64,000 nucleotides of DNA from Rhodospirillum sp. (GCA_021741145.1 JAIOYK010000006.1:1-64000); one strand, 5' to 3'; positions 46,545-54,750 are shown, counted from the first letter of the stretch. Notes: a model not told the origin generated them from the letters alone. Program-made: numbers and translations.

Positions 46545-47681
46545 CTAATCCAAGGTCTCCCTGAACACCAAGAGCGCGACGAGGAAGGCCCCCAGCAGGA
46601 ACAGCGCTTGGGGCCACAGGAAGGGCAAGACGTCCACCAGCCCGTTCCCCTTCAGCAGGATGCCCCGCACCAGCCGTAGGAAGTGGGTCAGCGGGAAGAT
46701 CGATCCAATCACCTGGGCCCATTCCGGCTGACCCCGGAAGGGGAACATGAAGCCCGAGAGCAGGATCGAGGGCAGGAAGAAGAAAAAGCTCATTTGCATG
46801 GCTTGCAACTGATTCCGCGCCAGGGCCGAGAAGGTCATTCCCACCGCCAGATTGCAGGCGATAAACAGAATCACGAGGACACTCAACAGCAGGGGCGAGC
46901 CGACCATGGGCACCCCGAACAGAAGCTTGGCCATGACCAGCACCACCACCACCTGCACATAGCCCACCCCCACATAGGGCAGGATCTTGCCCACCATCAT
47001 CTCCACGGGGCGAAGGGGCATGGACAGCAGGTTCTCCAGCGTTCCCCTCTCCCGTTCCCGGGTGATCGACAGGGCCGTCATCATGACCATGGTCATGGTC
47101 AGGACCACCCCCAGAAGGCCCGGAACCGTATTGTACTGGCTCTCCCCATCCGGATTGTAGCGCATGTGGATCACGGTGTTGACCGGAGGTTCTCCGGGCG
47201 CCAGATCGGCGAAGGGGCCGGTCAGATGGGGCGAAAAGGCCGTTTCGGTCAATTGGCGGAAGGCGGCCACGGCGTTGCTCGCGGCCGCGGGATCCGTCGC
47301 GTCGACATCCAGCAATAGGGACGGCTTGCGCCCGCGGATCAGGTCCCGGGCGAAGTTGGCCGGGATGGTGACCACGAATTGGACTTTGCCCCGGTCGAGC
47401 ATGCGGTCCACCTCCGCCTCGCTGGTGGGCGGATCGATCAGGGCGAAATAGCCCGCGTTCGCCATGGCCGCGGCGAGATCCCGGGAAAAGGGCGAGGGGT
47501 CCAGCACATGCAGGGCCGTGGGCAGACCCTTGGGATCGGTATTGATCGCGAAACCAAACAGGACGAGTTGCAGAAGAGGCACCGCCAACATCATGGCGAA
47601 GGTCAATCGGTCCCGGCGCATCTGCACCAGCTCCTTGCGCATCACCCCATTGAGTCGACGGAAGGAAAACCCGTGTGTCAT
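46545..47681 (-). CDS. ABC-2 type transporter permease (YbhS/YbhR-like)
   Basis: 378 residues from the ATG at 47681; the open frame further upstream only shadows the ATPase gene. N-terminal RLNGVMRKELVQMRRDRLTFAMMLAVPLLQLVLFGFAIN is characteristic of YbhR/YbhS permeases, followed by a large extracytoplasmic domain. Five more membrane segments form the C-terminal half (ARNQLQAMQMSFFFFLPSILLSGFMFPF, PFLWPQALFLLGAFLVALLVF). E. coli has two such permeases after the ATPase; here there is only one. It overlaps the ATPase gene by 4 nt. Confidence 0.9.
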   Translation of the reverse strand: MTHGFSFRRLNGVMRKELVQMRRDRLTFAMMLAVPLLQLVLFGFAINTDPKGLPTALHVLDPSPFSRDLAAAMANAGYFALIDPPTSEAEVDRMLDRGKVQFVVTIPANFARDLIRGRKPSLLLDVDATDPAAASNAVAAFRQLTETAFSPHLTGPFADLAPGEPPVNTVIHMRYNPDGESQYNTVPGLLGVVLTMTMVMMTALSITRERERGTLENLLSMPLRPVEMMVGKILPYVGVGYVQVVVVLVMAKLLFGVPMVGSPLLLSVLVILFIACNLAVGMTFSALARNQLQAMQMSFFFFLPSILLSGFMFPFRGQPEWAQVIGSIFPLTHFLRLVRGILLKGNGLVDVLPFLWPQALFLLGAFLVALLVFRETLD

Positions 47682-48643
47682 CGGTAGCTGTCCTCCGCCC
47701 GACTCATGAGGTGGATGAAGACGTCTTCCAGTTCCGCCTCCGCGGGCTTCCAGGTCAACCCGGGGCGGTTCCGATAGGGGGCCAGGGCCGTCTCCAGGGC
47801 CGCCCGGTCTTGCCCTCCAAGGTGCAGGGCATTGCCAAAGGCCGTGACCATCTCCACCTTGCCTTCGGCCCGCAGGTCCCGGGCCAGGTCGCGGACACCG
47901 GACCCGGACACACTCCAGATGGTCAGGCCAGCCTCCCGCACCACATCCTCCACCGTGCCCTTGGCCAAGAGCCTGCCATAGGCCAGATAGCTGATTTCGT
48001 GGCACCGTTCGGCCTCGTCCATGTAGTGGGTGCTGACCAACACGGTCAGCCCCCCGTCGGCCAATTGATTGATATGGTCCCAGAACTCCCGCCGGGCCTT
48101 GGGGTCCACGCCGGCGGTGGGCTCGTCGAGCAGCAAGAGGTCCGGGTCGTGCAACAGGCAGGCCGACAGGGCCAACCGCTGCTTCCAGCCACCGGACAAA
48201 GATCCAGCGAGTTGATTGCGCCGGGTCGCCAGCCCCAGGTCCTCCAGGGCTTGGGCCACCCGCTCCCGGCGCCGGTCCAGGCGGTGGATGCGGGCGACGA
48301 AATCCAGGTTCTCGCGGATGGTCAGGTCCTCGTAGAAACTGAATTTCTGGGTCATGTAGCCGACCCGGGCCTTGATCATCTCCGCTTCCGTCAGGATGTC
48401 ATGGCCCAGGCAGCTCCCCCTGCCCCCGTCGGGCGTCAACAGGCCACAGAGCATGCGGATGGTGGTCGTCTTGCCACTGCCGTTGGGTCCCAGAAACCCC
48501 TGAATCCGCCCCCGCTCCACCTGGATCGAGAAGCCATCCACCACCAAATGGTCGCCGAAGCTCTTGGTCAGCCCCTCCACGTCAATCACCACCCGATCCG
48601 GGGGAGATCCATCCGCGGTGGCCGCCAGAGGCACCACGGTCAT
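47678..48643 (-). CDS. ABC transporter ATP-binding protein (YbhF-like, single cassette)
   Basis: 321 residues. Walker A GFLGPNGSGKTTTIRMLCG, Q-loop GYMTQKFSFYEDLTIREN, signature GSLSGGWKQRLALSACLLHDPDLLLLDEPTAGVDP with Walker B, and switch His in VLVSTHYMDEAERC. E. coli YbhF has two tandem cassettes; this protein has one. The C-terminal domain (WSVSGSGVRDLARDL...) is typical of drug-export ABC ATPases. Operon order: tetR, hlyD, ATPase, permease, with 4-nt overlaps throughout. Confidence 0.93.
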   Translation of the reverse strand: MTVVPLAATADGSPPDRVVIDVEGLTKSFGDHLVVDGFSIQVERGRIQGFLGPNGSGKTTTIRMLCGLLTPDGGRGSCLGHDILTEAEMIKARVGYMTQKFSFYEDLTIRENLDFVARIHRLDRRRERVAQALEDLGLATRRNQLAGSLSGGWKQRLALSACLLHDPDLLLLDEPTAGVDPKARREFWDHINQLADGGLTVLVSTHYMDEAERCHEISYLAYGRLLAKGTVEDVVREAGLTIWSVSGSGVRDLARDLRAEGKVEMVTAFGNALHLGGQDRAALETALAPYRNRPGLTWKPAEAELEDVFIHLMSRAEDSYR

Positions 48644-49593
48644 GGCGTTGCCCCCTCCCCCAAAACCGCTGGATCGATATCCACCGGTTGACCCGGGTGC
48701 AAGGCGAGGGCGTTCCCGGTCGGCGTGGCCTCGACCCGGACCACCAGCTTGGCCCGGAACTTGACGGAATAGAGAACCGGCGGCGTGTATTCCACCTGAT
48801 CGCCAATATGGGTGACCTTGGCCGACAAACCCGGCGCGCAGCCATCACAGGAAAAGGGCACCACCTGGCCCAGGGACAGGGCGCCCAGACTGGTTTCCGG
48901 AACGAAGAAGACGACCTTCACCCGATCCGGCGGCAGCAGGGTCAGAACCGGCGCGCCCTGGGGTACCACCTCCCCCACCCGGTAATAGACATCCACAACC
49001 CGCCCAGCCGCCGGGGCAGATCGGCGGCGGTCGGCCAAATCCTTTTCCGCGCGGGCGACATCGGATCGGCGTTGGCCAACCACGGCCCTTTGAGCGGCCA
49101 GCAGGTCCGACCGCTCCCCTTGCAGACCAATCTCGTATTCCTGGGCCTGTTCGTCGAAAAACGCCCGGTCCCTTTGGTAATCCCTCTCCGCCTGATCCAA
49201 GCGTTCCCGCGGCGCGGCGCCCCGGGCCACGAGGGCCTTCGCCCGCGTCAGCTCCGTCTTGGACAAGTCCAGGGCGGCGCGGGCCTGTTCCAGGCGGGCG
49301 GCCAGGGCGGCCATTTCCTCTGGCCGTTTGCCCTTCTCCATATCCGCGAGGCGGGCCTCGGCCTCGGCCAGTCCATCCCGGGCCACGGACAGGGCGGCCT
49401 GGGCCAGGGTCGTATCCAGAGCGAAGAGGAGATCCCCCAGGGAAACCCGATCCCCCTCGGCCACGGACAGGGCGGTCAGCTCTCCCGCCGTCACGGGTCC
49501 GACATGCAGGTAGTCCCCTTCCACATAGCCCTGCAAGACAGGGGAATCGGGGGCGAAGAGGGCCAGAAACCCCGCGAGCAGCGATTCAATCAT
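48640..49593 (-). CDS. HlyD/YbhG-like periplasmic adaptor
   Basis: 317 residues. A short hydrophobic N-terminus (MIESLLAGFLALFAPDSPVLQGYVEGDYLHVGPVTAGELTALSVAEGDRVSLGDLLFALDT) leads into the biotinyl-lipoyl motif, then a long coiled coil (DGLAEAEARLADMEKGKRPEEMAALAARLEQARAAL). It ends with RVVDVYYRVGEVVPQGAPVLTLLPPDRV and a beta-barrel domain. Such adaptors join ABC-2 exporters to an outer-membrane channel. It is preceded by and overlaps the tetR gene. Confidence 0.91.
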   Translation of the reverse strand: MIESLLAGFLALFAPDSPVLQGYVEGDYLHVGPVTAGELTALSVAEGDRVSLGDLLFALDTTLAQAALSVARDGLAEAEARLADMEKGKRPEEMAALAARLEQARAALDLSKTELTRAKALVARGAAPRERLDQAERDYQRDRAFFDEQAQEYEIGLQGERSDLLAAQRAVVGQRRSDVARAEKDLADRRRSAPAAGRVVDVYYRVGEVVPQGAPVLTLLPPDRVKVVFFVPETSLGALSLGQVVPFSCDGCAPGLSAKVTHIGDQVEYTPPVLYSVKFRAKLVVRVEATPTGNALALHPGQPVDIDPAVLGEGATP

Positions 49594-50231
49594 GCCGTTC
49601 TCCCCCCTTTTTCAACGGCCAAACCCGCCAGTGTCACCGTCAGGTGGGCCTTCAGCCAGTCCTCCGGATCGACCGGATCCGGGTCCCAGGGCGCCAGGGA
49701 ATGGCGCCAGATCGCCATCATGGCGACGGGGGCCATGAGCAACCGCGCCGCCAGATTGGGGGCGATGGGCGCGAAATCCCCTTCCGCCACGCCCCGTTCC
49801 ACGGTTCGGCCAATCAGACCGAAGCCCCGTTTGATCACCGCGTTCATGTAGAACTGGACCAGATCCGGAAAATTCCCCGCTTCGGATACCAACAACTTGG
49901 GAATCACTCCCGCGGGTCCCCGCAACAGGGTTTCGCCAATGCCACCGACCACCGCGCGCAGCACCTCCGGCGCCGGTGCGGTGTCGTGGGACAGAGTCTC
50001 CTCCGCCTGGGTCACGGTGCCCAAAATATGTGTCTGAACCGCCGCCTTGAACAAGGCCTGCTTATCGTCGAAGTACAGATAGAGTGTTCCCTTGGTCACC
50101 CCCGCCCGACGGGCGATATCCTCCACCCGGGCCGCGGCGAACCCCCGTTCGGCGAAGATCGCCAGGGCGGCCTCGACAATCTCCTCGGGCCGGGCCTCGC
50201 TGCGGCGCCGCCATTTGGGTTGCCGCGTCAT
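49590..50231 (-). CDS. TetR-family repressor (CecR/YbiH-like role) of the ABC exporter
   Basis: 213 residues. HTH segment RPEEIVEAALAIFAERGFAAARVEDIARRAGVTKGTLYLYFDDKQALFKAAV. The C-terminal part resembles the TetR_C domain found in regulators of ybhGFSR-type operons. It is the first gene of its own operon, with a palindromic operator 20-40 nt upstream of the start, so self-repression is likely. Confidence 0.92.
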   Translation of the reverse strand: MTRQPKWRRRSEARPEEIVEAALAIFAERGFAAARVEDIARRAGVTKGTLYLYFDDKQALFKAAVQTHILGTVTQAEETLSHDTAPAPEVLRAVVGGIGETLLRGPAGVIPKLLVSEAGNFPDLVQFYMNAVIKRGFGLIGRTVERGVAEGDFAPIAPNLAARLLMAPVAMMAIWRHSLAPWDPDPVDPEDWLKAHLTVTLAGLAVEKGGRTA

Positions 50232-50251
50232 GGGTTCATCCCCATAAAATA

Positions 50252-50269
50252 AATGACTGTTCAGTTATT
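50252..50269. promoter_or_regulatory. TetR-type operator before the ABC exporter operon
   Basis: AATGACTG-TT-CAGTTATT is an 8-2-8 palindrome with one mismatched pair, centred 30 nt upstream of the tetR start codon. TGACTG/CAGTCA half-sites are common among TetR repressors of efflux systems. The rest of the gap to 50559 shows no separate gene. Confidence 0.75.
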
Positions 50270-50559
50270 AACATTCCGTGCCCCACCGGTCAAGGGCGTT
50301 CCATCGGACCAAGTGGATCAAGGTCATCGGACCAAGGTAACGTGTGATGGCGTCAAAGGGAGGGGATCGCCCGCGGGAAGGCGGCGGCAAAGCCGACCGC
50401 CATGGTCTTTCGCGACAGGATCGCCTGACGATCCAGGGGCTCCCCCTCACCGAACCGGATGCCCACGCCGCTTCCTCCACTGGCTCCAACCGCCCAATCC
50501 CCCCCTTGAGACCCCGATCGGCCAATGCTATGGGAGGTCCCCTGACCGGAGCCACGCGC

Positions 50560-51225
50560 ATGATTCTAACGCCCATCGCCCTGACCGACCTCCCCTCCCT
50601 CCTGGTGGCCTTCGACGCCCTGCTCGCGGACGCGCCCCTGGCCCGCCGGGTGTTCGCGCGAATCGCCGAGACCCGATCCTTCGTAAGAGGCGAGACCATC
50701 GAGCTGTCCACGGACCCGGATCACCACCGTCAGGCCGTGGATTTGGTCCGCGCCTTCGGCCTGGGTGTGATCGACGGTCCGCCCTCGGCGGGTTTCACCT
50801 GGGATGGAAAAGCGGTTCGGGCGGACATGGAACCCTCGGTTCTGGTCCACGAAATCGGCCATTGGCAGGTCTGCGCGCCAGCACGGCGGGACGTGATTGA
50901 CTTCGGCCTTGGGGCGGGACCGGAAACGGGACTGAAGGCGCCCGCGGACGCGGTCGCCACGGTCACCGGCGTCCTGGGCGACCTGGAGGAGGCCTTGGCC
51001 TCCCTTTTGGGGATCCTTTGGGAGGCCGAATTGGATCAACCGGCGATCCTGGCCTTTTTGGAGCAAAACTGGTTGGCGGACGGTGCGACGGAAGCCAATC
51101 GCGCCCATTTCGTGAAGATCGTGGACCATTTGGCGGCCCACGGCTTCCTCACGAACCAAGGTCGTCCAACCCGACGGGCGCGGGTAGAGCGCGACGCGGT
51201 GTTTTTGGAGAGTTTGTTGGCTTAG
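50560..51225 (+). CDS. EpmC-like (elongation factor P hydroxylase family) putative metal-dependent enzyme
   Basis: 221 residues from the ATG at 50560 (GGAG 8 nt upstream); the frame is open back to 50344 but that part is low-complexity. The central segment VLVHEIGHWQVCAPARRDVIDFGLG lines up with the HEIAHWCIAGEARRQLVDFGY segment I recall from E. coli EpmC (YfcM). A later ALASLLGILWEAEL matches the EpmC 'ALEWLF..AAGF' position. The HExxH-type metal ligands are kept. No efp, epmA or epmB gene is near. Family membership is likely but distant; the substrate is unproven. Confidence 0.6.
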   Translation: MILTPIALTDLPSLLVAFDALLADAPLARRVFARIAETRSFVRGETIELSTDPDHHRQAVDLVRAFGLGVIDGPPSAGFTWDGKAVRADMEPSVLVHEIGHWQVCAPARRDVIDFGLGAGPETGLKAPADAVATVTGVLGDLEEALASLLGILWEAELDQPAILAFLEQNWLADGATEANRAHFVKIVDHLAAHGFLTNQGRPTRRARVERDAVFLESLLA

Positions 51226-51250
51226 GTCACTTCCGTCAAACAACGAAAAA

Positions 51251-51754
51251 TCAGGGAGTCCCGCTCTCTCCATCATTCTCGGACCCCGTGTTCGATCGCC
51301 TGGAATGACGTCGACCCGCGCTCTTCAGAATCGCGGGAACCAAACTCATAGCGCTGGCCGCGACCAGTCCTCCGCCGAGACCAGGCTCCCCCATGGCACC
51401 ACAAACCACCGCTCCGACAACAAGTGCGAAAGCGATGGCACTTCCCAATATGAGACTGCGGTTGTAGCTGGTATGCGCGAACTCCTGCTCCCGCCGTTCC
51501 CATTCATGATCGTGAACACGCTCCTTGCGGTCTCTCTCAATGGAGTAAGACTGTTCTTCTTCCCGCATTGTCAGCAGGCGCTCAAGGCAACCAGGGACAA
51601 GTTTTTCGTAGCGGACCGCATGTTCCGATTTTGGTGGCATACCCTGAAAAGCTTCTGACTTCGCCGCGAATAGAAGCCCCTCGACGGCGGACCGCACCTC
51701 TGGCGGCCCTTCCTCCAAGGCCGCCATCAACTCTTCCGGCACCAACCTCGTCAA
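51251..51754 (-). CDS. DUF2335-type membrane protein
   Basis: 167 residues from a TTG; an ATG at 51727 or a GTG at 51742 are alternatives. The middle YEKLVPGCLERLLTMREEEQSYSIERDRKERVHDHEWERREQEF is the charged helix of DUF2335 ('pG.aerIl.maE.eq.hR'), followed by two membrane segments (LILGSAIAFALVVGAVVCGAM, GLGGGLVAASAMSLVPAIL). The function of the family is unknown to me. It converges on the EpmC-like gene. Confidence 0.75.
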   Translation of the reverse strand: MTRLVPEELMAALEEGPPEVRSAVEGLLFAAKSEAFQGMPPKSEHAVRYEKLVPGCLERLLTMREEEQSYSIERDRKERVHDHEWERREQEFAHTSYNRSLILGSAIAFALVVGAVVCGAMGEPGLGGGLVAASAMSLVPAILKSAGRRHSRRSNTGSENDGESGTP

Positions 51755-51872
51755 GGGGATCGACGACCCTCATTGCTTCTCTGGGTCGCCTTCTCTTTCC
51801 GGTGGATTGTTCTCGTCCCGCACCGAACCGCCCTGGTCGGCACCTGACCGCGCCTTTTCACCTTGGTGATCG

Positions 51873-52064
51873 TCAGCGGATATTTACAGCCAGTTCCTTA
51901 ACCTTCACCAACCTTGGCCGCGGGTCCCAAGGCTCTCCAGTCCGGGGATGGCGCTTGGTTACCTTCGGTTCGGCGAACACCATGGCGGCCGCTCCAATGC
52001 CATCCATGAAACCATCCAAAAACGTTCGGGACGGCTTTCGGCTGACAAACTTGATAACCTTCAT
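51873..52064 (-). CDS. Small hypothetical protein
   Basis: 63 residues; an AGGAAAGG motif precedes the ATG. The sequence has a plausible amphipathic segment (TFLDGFMDGIGAAAMVFA) and a basic C-terminus, with no family I recognise. It lies upstream of the DUF2335-type gene on the same strand with a 118-nt gap. Codon use and length leave real doubt. Confidence 0.4.
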   Translation of the reverse strand: MKVIKFVSRKPSRTFLDGFMDGIGAAAMVFAEPKVTKRHPRTGEPWDPRPRLVKVKELAVNIR

Positions 52065-52569
52065 CTCGCCCTACCTTTCCTAAACGTTCCACAAGGCGCG
52101 AAAACGCCTTCGCCGACGCGCCAGATCCATGTGGATATCACAGTCGGAAGATTCCAGACCCGCCCTCTCCGCCACTAGCATAGAGGACGTTCAAGGCAAA
52201 ATTTTGCGGCAAGTTACAAGGCGGTTTCAAATTTGTTCGACCACACCGATACGGTGGACAGCCCGCGAACGCCAACGACAATCCGTGAACCACACCGCAC
52301 CGATGTTGCCAAGACCTCGCGAAACCACGTTTCGTGCTGGTCCGGCTCTTCACCCTTCCGCCGTGGCTGCCTCACCGCGTGAAGTGTCCCAAATGGCGAA
52401 CACGCCCAGTTGAAATACCCCCCACGACAAAATAGCGACGGCGGATGAACAGCACAAAAACCCCTATTCCGATAGGAATAAGAGGTCAGCCTGACAGTAT
52501 AAGGTCGGTCCGGGCTTGGGAGCGTGGGAGAGAAAAATTCGAACCCTCGTCCTAAGACCCTGATAAAAT
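52065..52569. other. Gene-poor stretch before tRNA-Glu
   Basis: 505 nt, visibly richer in A/T than the surroundings. Short open frames exist in both strands but show no ribosome site or recognisable sequence. A perfect palindrome, TATTCC-GATA-GGAATA, lies at 52465-52480. I see no integrase, transposase or clear attachment-site duplication. Confidence 0.5.
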
Positions 52570-52645
52570 TGGCGTCCCCAAGGGGAATCGAACCCCTGTT
52601 TTCAGCGTGAGAGGCTGACGTCCTGGACCGCTAGACGATGGGGAC
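52570..52645 (-). tRNA. tRNA-Glu (anticodon CTC)
   Basis: 76 nt reading on the minus strand from GTCCCCATCGTCTAGCGG to GGGGACG followed by an encoded CCA. The acceptor stem GTCCCCA/TGGGGAC is perfect, the T arm is CAGGGG-TTCGATT-CCCCT, and the anticodon loop CCTCTCACG places CTC at 34-36. Confidence 0.97.
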
Positions 52646-52713
52646 GTCGCGCGGCGGAGGTCGGCTTTCTAAGGCCAACGAAGAAACCGTGCAAGCCTTT
52701 TCTCGCGGAACCG

Positions 52714-53202
52714 TCATTCCCGTGAAAAAAAAGTCAGCGCGAGGGGGCGGAACGCCCGCTCCACCGGGCCGCATCGCCCCGTCGAGCGGACCCCTTCCAG
52801 CGCTTCGGCCCGGCCCGTCGCCGGATCCGTCGCCTGGATCAGCCAAACCAGCCCATCCTCGAAGGCCCGGGCCGCGTCCGTCGCCGAGGGCAGAGCCACC
52901 CCCGACGGGTGGGAATGCCAATGGCCCAGGACAACCTCCCCCCGCGCCCGGCATTCACGCTGGATGCGCAACCGCGTCGCCGGGTCCAATTCGAACCGGT
53001 CCGCATGCTCTCCGGCCAGAACATTGGCCGCGCCATGGACCGCCGTCACCCGGGCCACCCCCTTCCCTTCGACGTGTCCAACCAGAAGGCCGCAGCCCTC
53101 CCGGGGGTGGGCGGCCTCCGCCTCGCGCGCGATGACGGCACGATCGGCCTCGGACAGCAGAAGCACCCGAAGCGGGTTGGGATCCGATCCCTCAGGGAGC
53201 AT
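52714..53202 (-). CDS. JAMM/MPN+ (M67 family) metallopeptidase
   Basis: 162 residues. The zinc-binding JAMM motif is complete: Glu in HPREGCGLLVG near residue 35, then GHWHSHPSGVALPSATDAA (H-x-H-x7-S-x2-D). Family knowledge: bacterial stand-alone JAMM proteins (Mec+ type) cleave after C-terminal diglycine of ubiquitin-like sulfur carriers. No ThiS/MoaD-like gene is next to it. Its last codons and stop lie in a 17-nt sequence resembling one arm of the repeat at 7941. It overlaps the upstream gene by 11 nt. Confidence 0.88.
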   Translation of the reverse strand: MLPEGSDPNPLRVLLLSEADRAVIAREAEAAHPREGCGLLVGHVEGKGVARVTAVHGAANVLAGEHADRFELDPATRLRIQRECRARGEVVLGHWHSHPSGVALPSATDAARAFEDGLVWLIQATDPATGRAEALEGVRSTGRCGPVERAFRPLALTFFSRE

Positions 53203-53614
53203 CGTTCAGAAGAATGGTGCCCAGGACCTTGCCCCGGGACAGGTCGACCGCCACCAAACGGGGCGGTTTGCCCCCTCCGGCCAGTTCGACGACCAGGGTC
53301 GAACCGGAGATACGGAACTCCCGCGCCACCGTCCCCTTCGGCTCGCCCAGGGACAGGATGTCGAAGGACGGGCCGCCGCCGTTCCCCATCCCGCCTGGTC
53401 CGATTTGGCCCATTCCAATCTGGCCCATTCCAATCTGGCCCGGGGCGATTTGACCCGGGGCGCCTGGCGAATCGGGTGCGCTGGGCGTGGACCGGGTGCT
53501 CGCGTTCCCTCCCGTCAGTTCGGTCGATTTCTTGTACAGACCATACCCGAGAACACCGATCCCAATGATGATCAGCACACCCATAAAGGCAACCAAGGAT
53601 TTCACGGCACGCAT
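53192..53614 (-). CDS. Small membrane-anchored protein with GQIGM repeats
   Basis: 140 residues from the ATG at 53614 (MRAVKSLVAFMGVLIIIGIGVLGYGLYKKS), chosen because the membrane anchor starts right there; the frame is open to 53704. After the anchor comes a Pro/Gly-rich linker with GQIAPGQIGMGQIGMGQIGPGGMG, partly encoded by a 15-bp direct repeat (53407-53436). A compact beta-rich C-terminus follows (FRISGSTLVVELAGGGKPPRLVAVDLSRGKVLGTI). The anchor resembles DUF6476 proteins of alphaproteobacteria, from memory. Function unknown. Confidence 0.65.
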   Translation of the reverse strand: MRAVKSLVAFMGVLIIIGIGVLGYGLYKKSTELTGGNASTRSTPSAPDSPGAPGQIAPGQIGMGQIGMGQIGPGGMGNGGGPSFDILSLGEPKGTVAREFRISGSTLVVELAGGGKPPRLVAVDLSRGKVLGTILLNDAP

Positions 53615-53669
53615 GGGCGAAGGACTCCCGCTTGATTTTGGATCCGATATGGGGTCACCATACCCGGGC

Positions 53670-54737
53670 ATGACTGTCCATTGTCCCCCCTTCCCCGCGC
53701 CCATCGATGCTCCCGATCCGGATCTTCTGGATGGGGAGGAGCCCGATGACTCGGCCGCTCCGGACCCGGTCCCCGGGTCCGGGATCCATCACCACCGCGT
53801 GGTGGGGCCGGACAAGGGGGGCGAACGCCTGGACAAATGGCTGGCCGAGGCGGTGGACGGCCTCTCCCGGGCGCGTCTGCGCGCGCTGCTGGAAGAGGGC
53901 CAAGTGACCTTGGACGGCGAAACCATACGGGATGCCTCCCGCCGGGTCAAACCGGGGCAAGAGGCTCGGATCACCGAACCCCCACCGGTCGCCGCCCTGC
54001 CGGAACCCCAGGACATCCCCCTGACCGTGCTCTACGAGGACTCCGACCTGATCGTCATCGACAAGCCCGCCGGTTTGGTGGTCCATCCGGCCGCGGGCAA
54101 TCCCGACGGCACCCTGGTCAACGCCCTGCTGTTCCATTGCGGCGACTCCCTATCGGGAATTGGCGGGGAACGGCGCCCTGGCATCGTCCACCGCCTGGAC
54201 AAGGACACCAGCGGCCTGATGGTCGCGGCCAAGACCGATCTGGCCCACCGGGGCCTGGCCGAACAGTTCGCCCACCATTCGCTGACCCGGGAATACCACT
54301 GTCTGGTCTGGGGCCGCCCCACGCCCGCCAAGGGTTCCGTGGAGGGCAACATCGGCCGCCATCCCACCAATCGGAAGAAGATGACCGTCCTGCGATCCGG
54401 TGGAAAGCACGCCTTGACCCACTATCGGGTGCTGGACACGTTCGAGGACTCCTTCTCCCTCGTTGAATGTCGACTCGCCACCGGGCGCACCCATCAAGTT
54501 CGGGTCCATATGGCCCATTTGGGCCACCCCCTGCTGGGGGACTCGGTCTATGGGCGCAGCGGATTCCCGAAAGCCCTATCCAAAAGCACCCGGGAGGCCA
54601 TCGGAAATCTGGGCCGTCAGGCATTACACTCACGCTATATAAGGTTTTTGCACCCGCGAACTCAGATGGAGATTGCCCTTGAATCCCAATTGCCAAAGGA
54701 TATCAATACCATACTAAGTGTTTCGAGGACGGATTAA
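53670..54737 (+). CDS. rluD: 23S rRNA pseudouridine synthase, RluD-like
   Basis: 355 residues from the ATG at 53670; 53649 is an alternative. An acidic leader of about 45 residues precedes the S4 domain (GERLDKWLAEAVDGLSRARLRALLEEGQVTLDG). The RluA-family catalytic domain contains DLIVIDKPAGLVVHPAAGNPDGTLVNALL and GIVHRLDKDTSGLMVAAKT with the catalytic Asp, later LATGRTHQVRVHMAHLGHPLLGD. It forms pseudouridines in helix 69 of 23S rRNA. It is divergent from the small membrane protein and precedes rpoH, a common alphaproteobacterial order. Confidence 0.95.
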   Translation: MTVHCPPFPAPIDAPDPDLLDGEEPDDSAAPDPVPGSGIHHHRVVGPDKGGERLDKWLAEAVDGLSRARLRALLEEGQVTLDGETIRDASRRVKPGQEARITEPPPVAALPEPQDIPLTVLYEDSDLIVIDKPAGLVVHPAAGNPDGTLVNALLFHCGDSLSGIGGERRPGIVHRLDKDTSGLMVAAKTDLAHRGLAEQFAHHSLTREYHCLVWGRPTPAKGSVEGNIGRHPTNRKKMTVLRSGGKHALTHYRVLDTFEDSFSLVECRLATGRTHQVRVHMAHLGHPLLGDSVYGRSGFPKALSKSTREAIGNLGRQALHSRYIRFLHPRTQMEIALESQLPKDINTILSVSRTD

Positions 54738-54750
54738 CGGAACTCAATTC

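Noticed and set aside
52129-52413. 94-residue plus-strand frame and 71-residue minus-strand frame before tRNA-Glu
   Set aside because: No ribosome site, no recognisable family and atypical composition. Left as non-coding.
51752-52645. tRNA-Glu attachment-site duplication (attL/attR)
   Set aside because: The similarity to the tRNA 3' end is short and gapped, and no integrase is present. Kept only as a weak remark in the findings.
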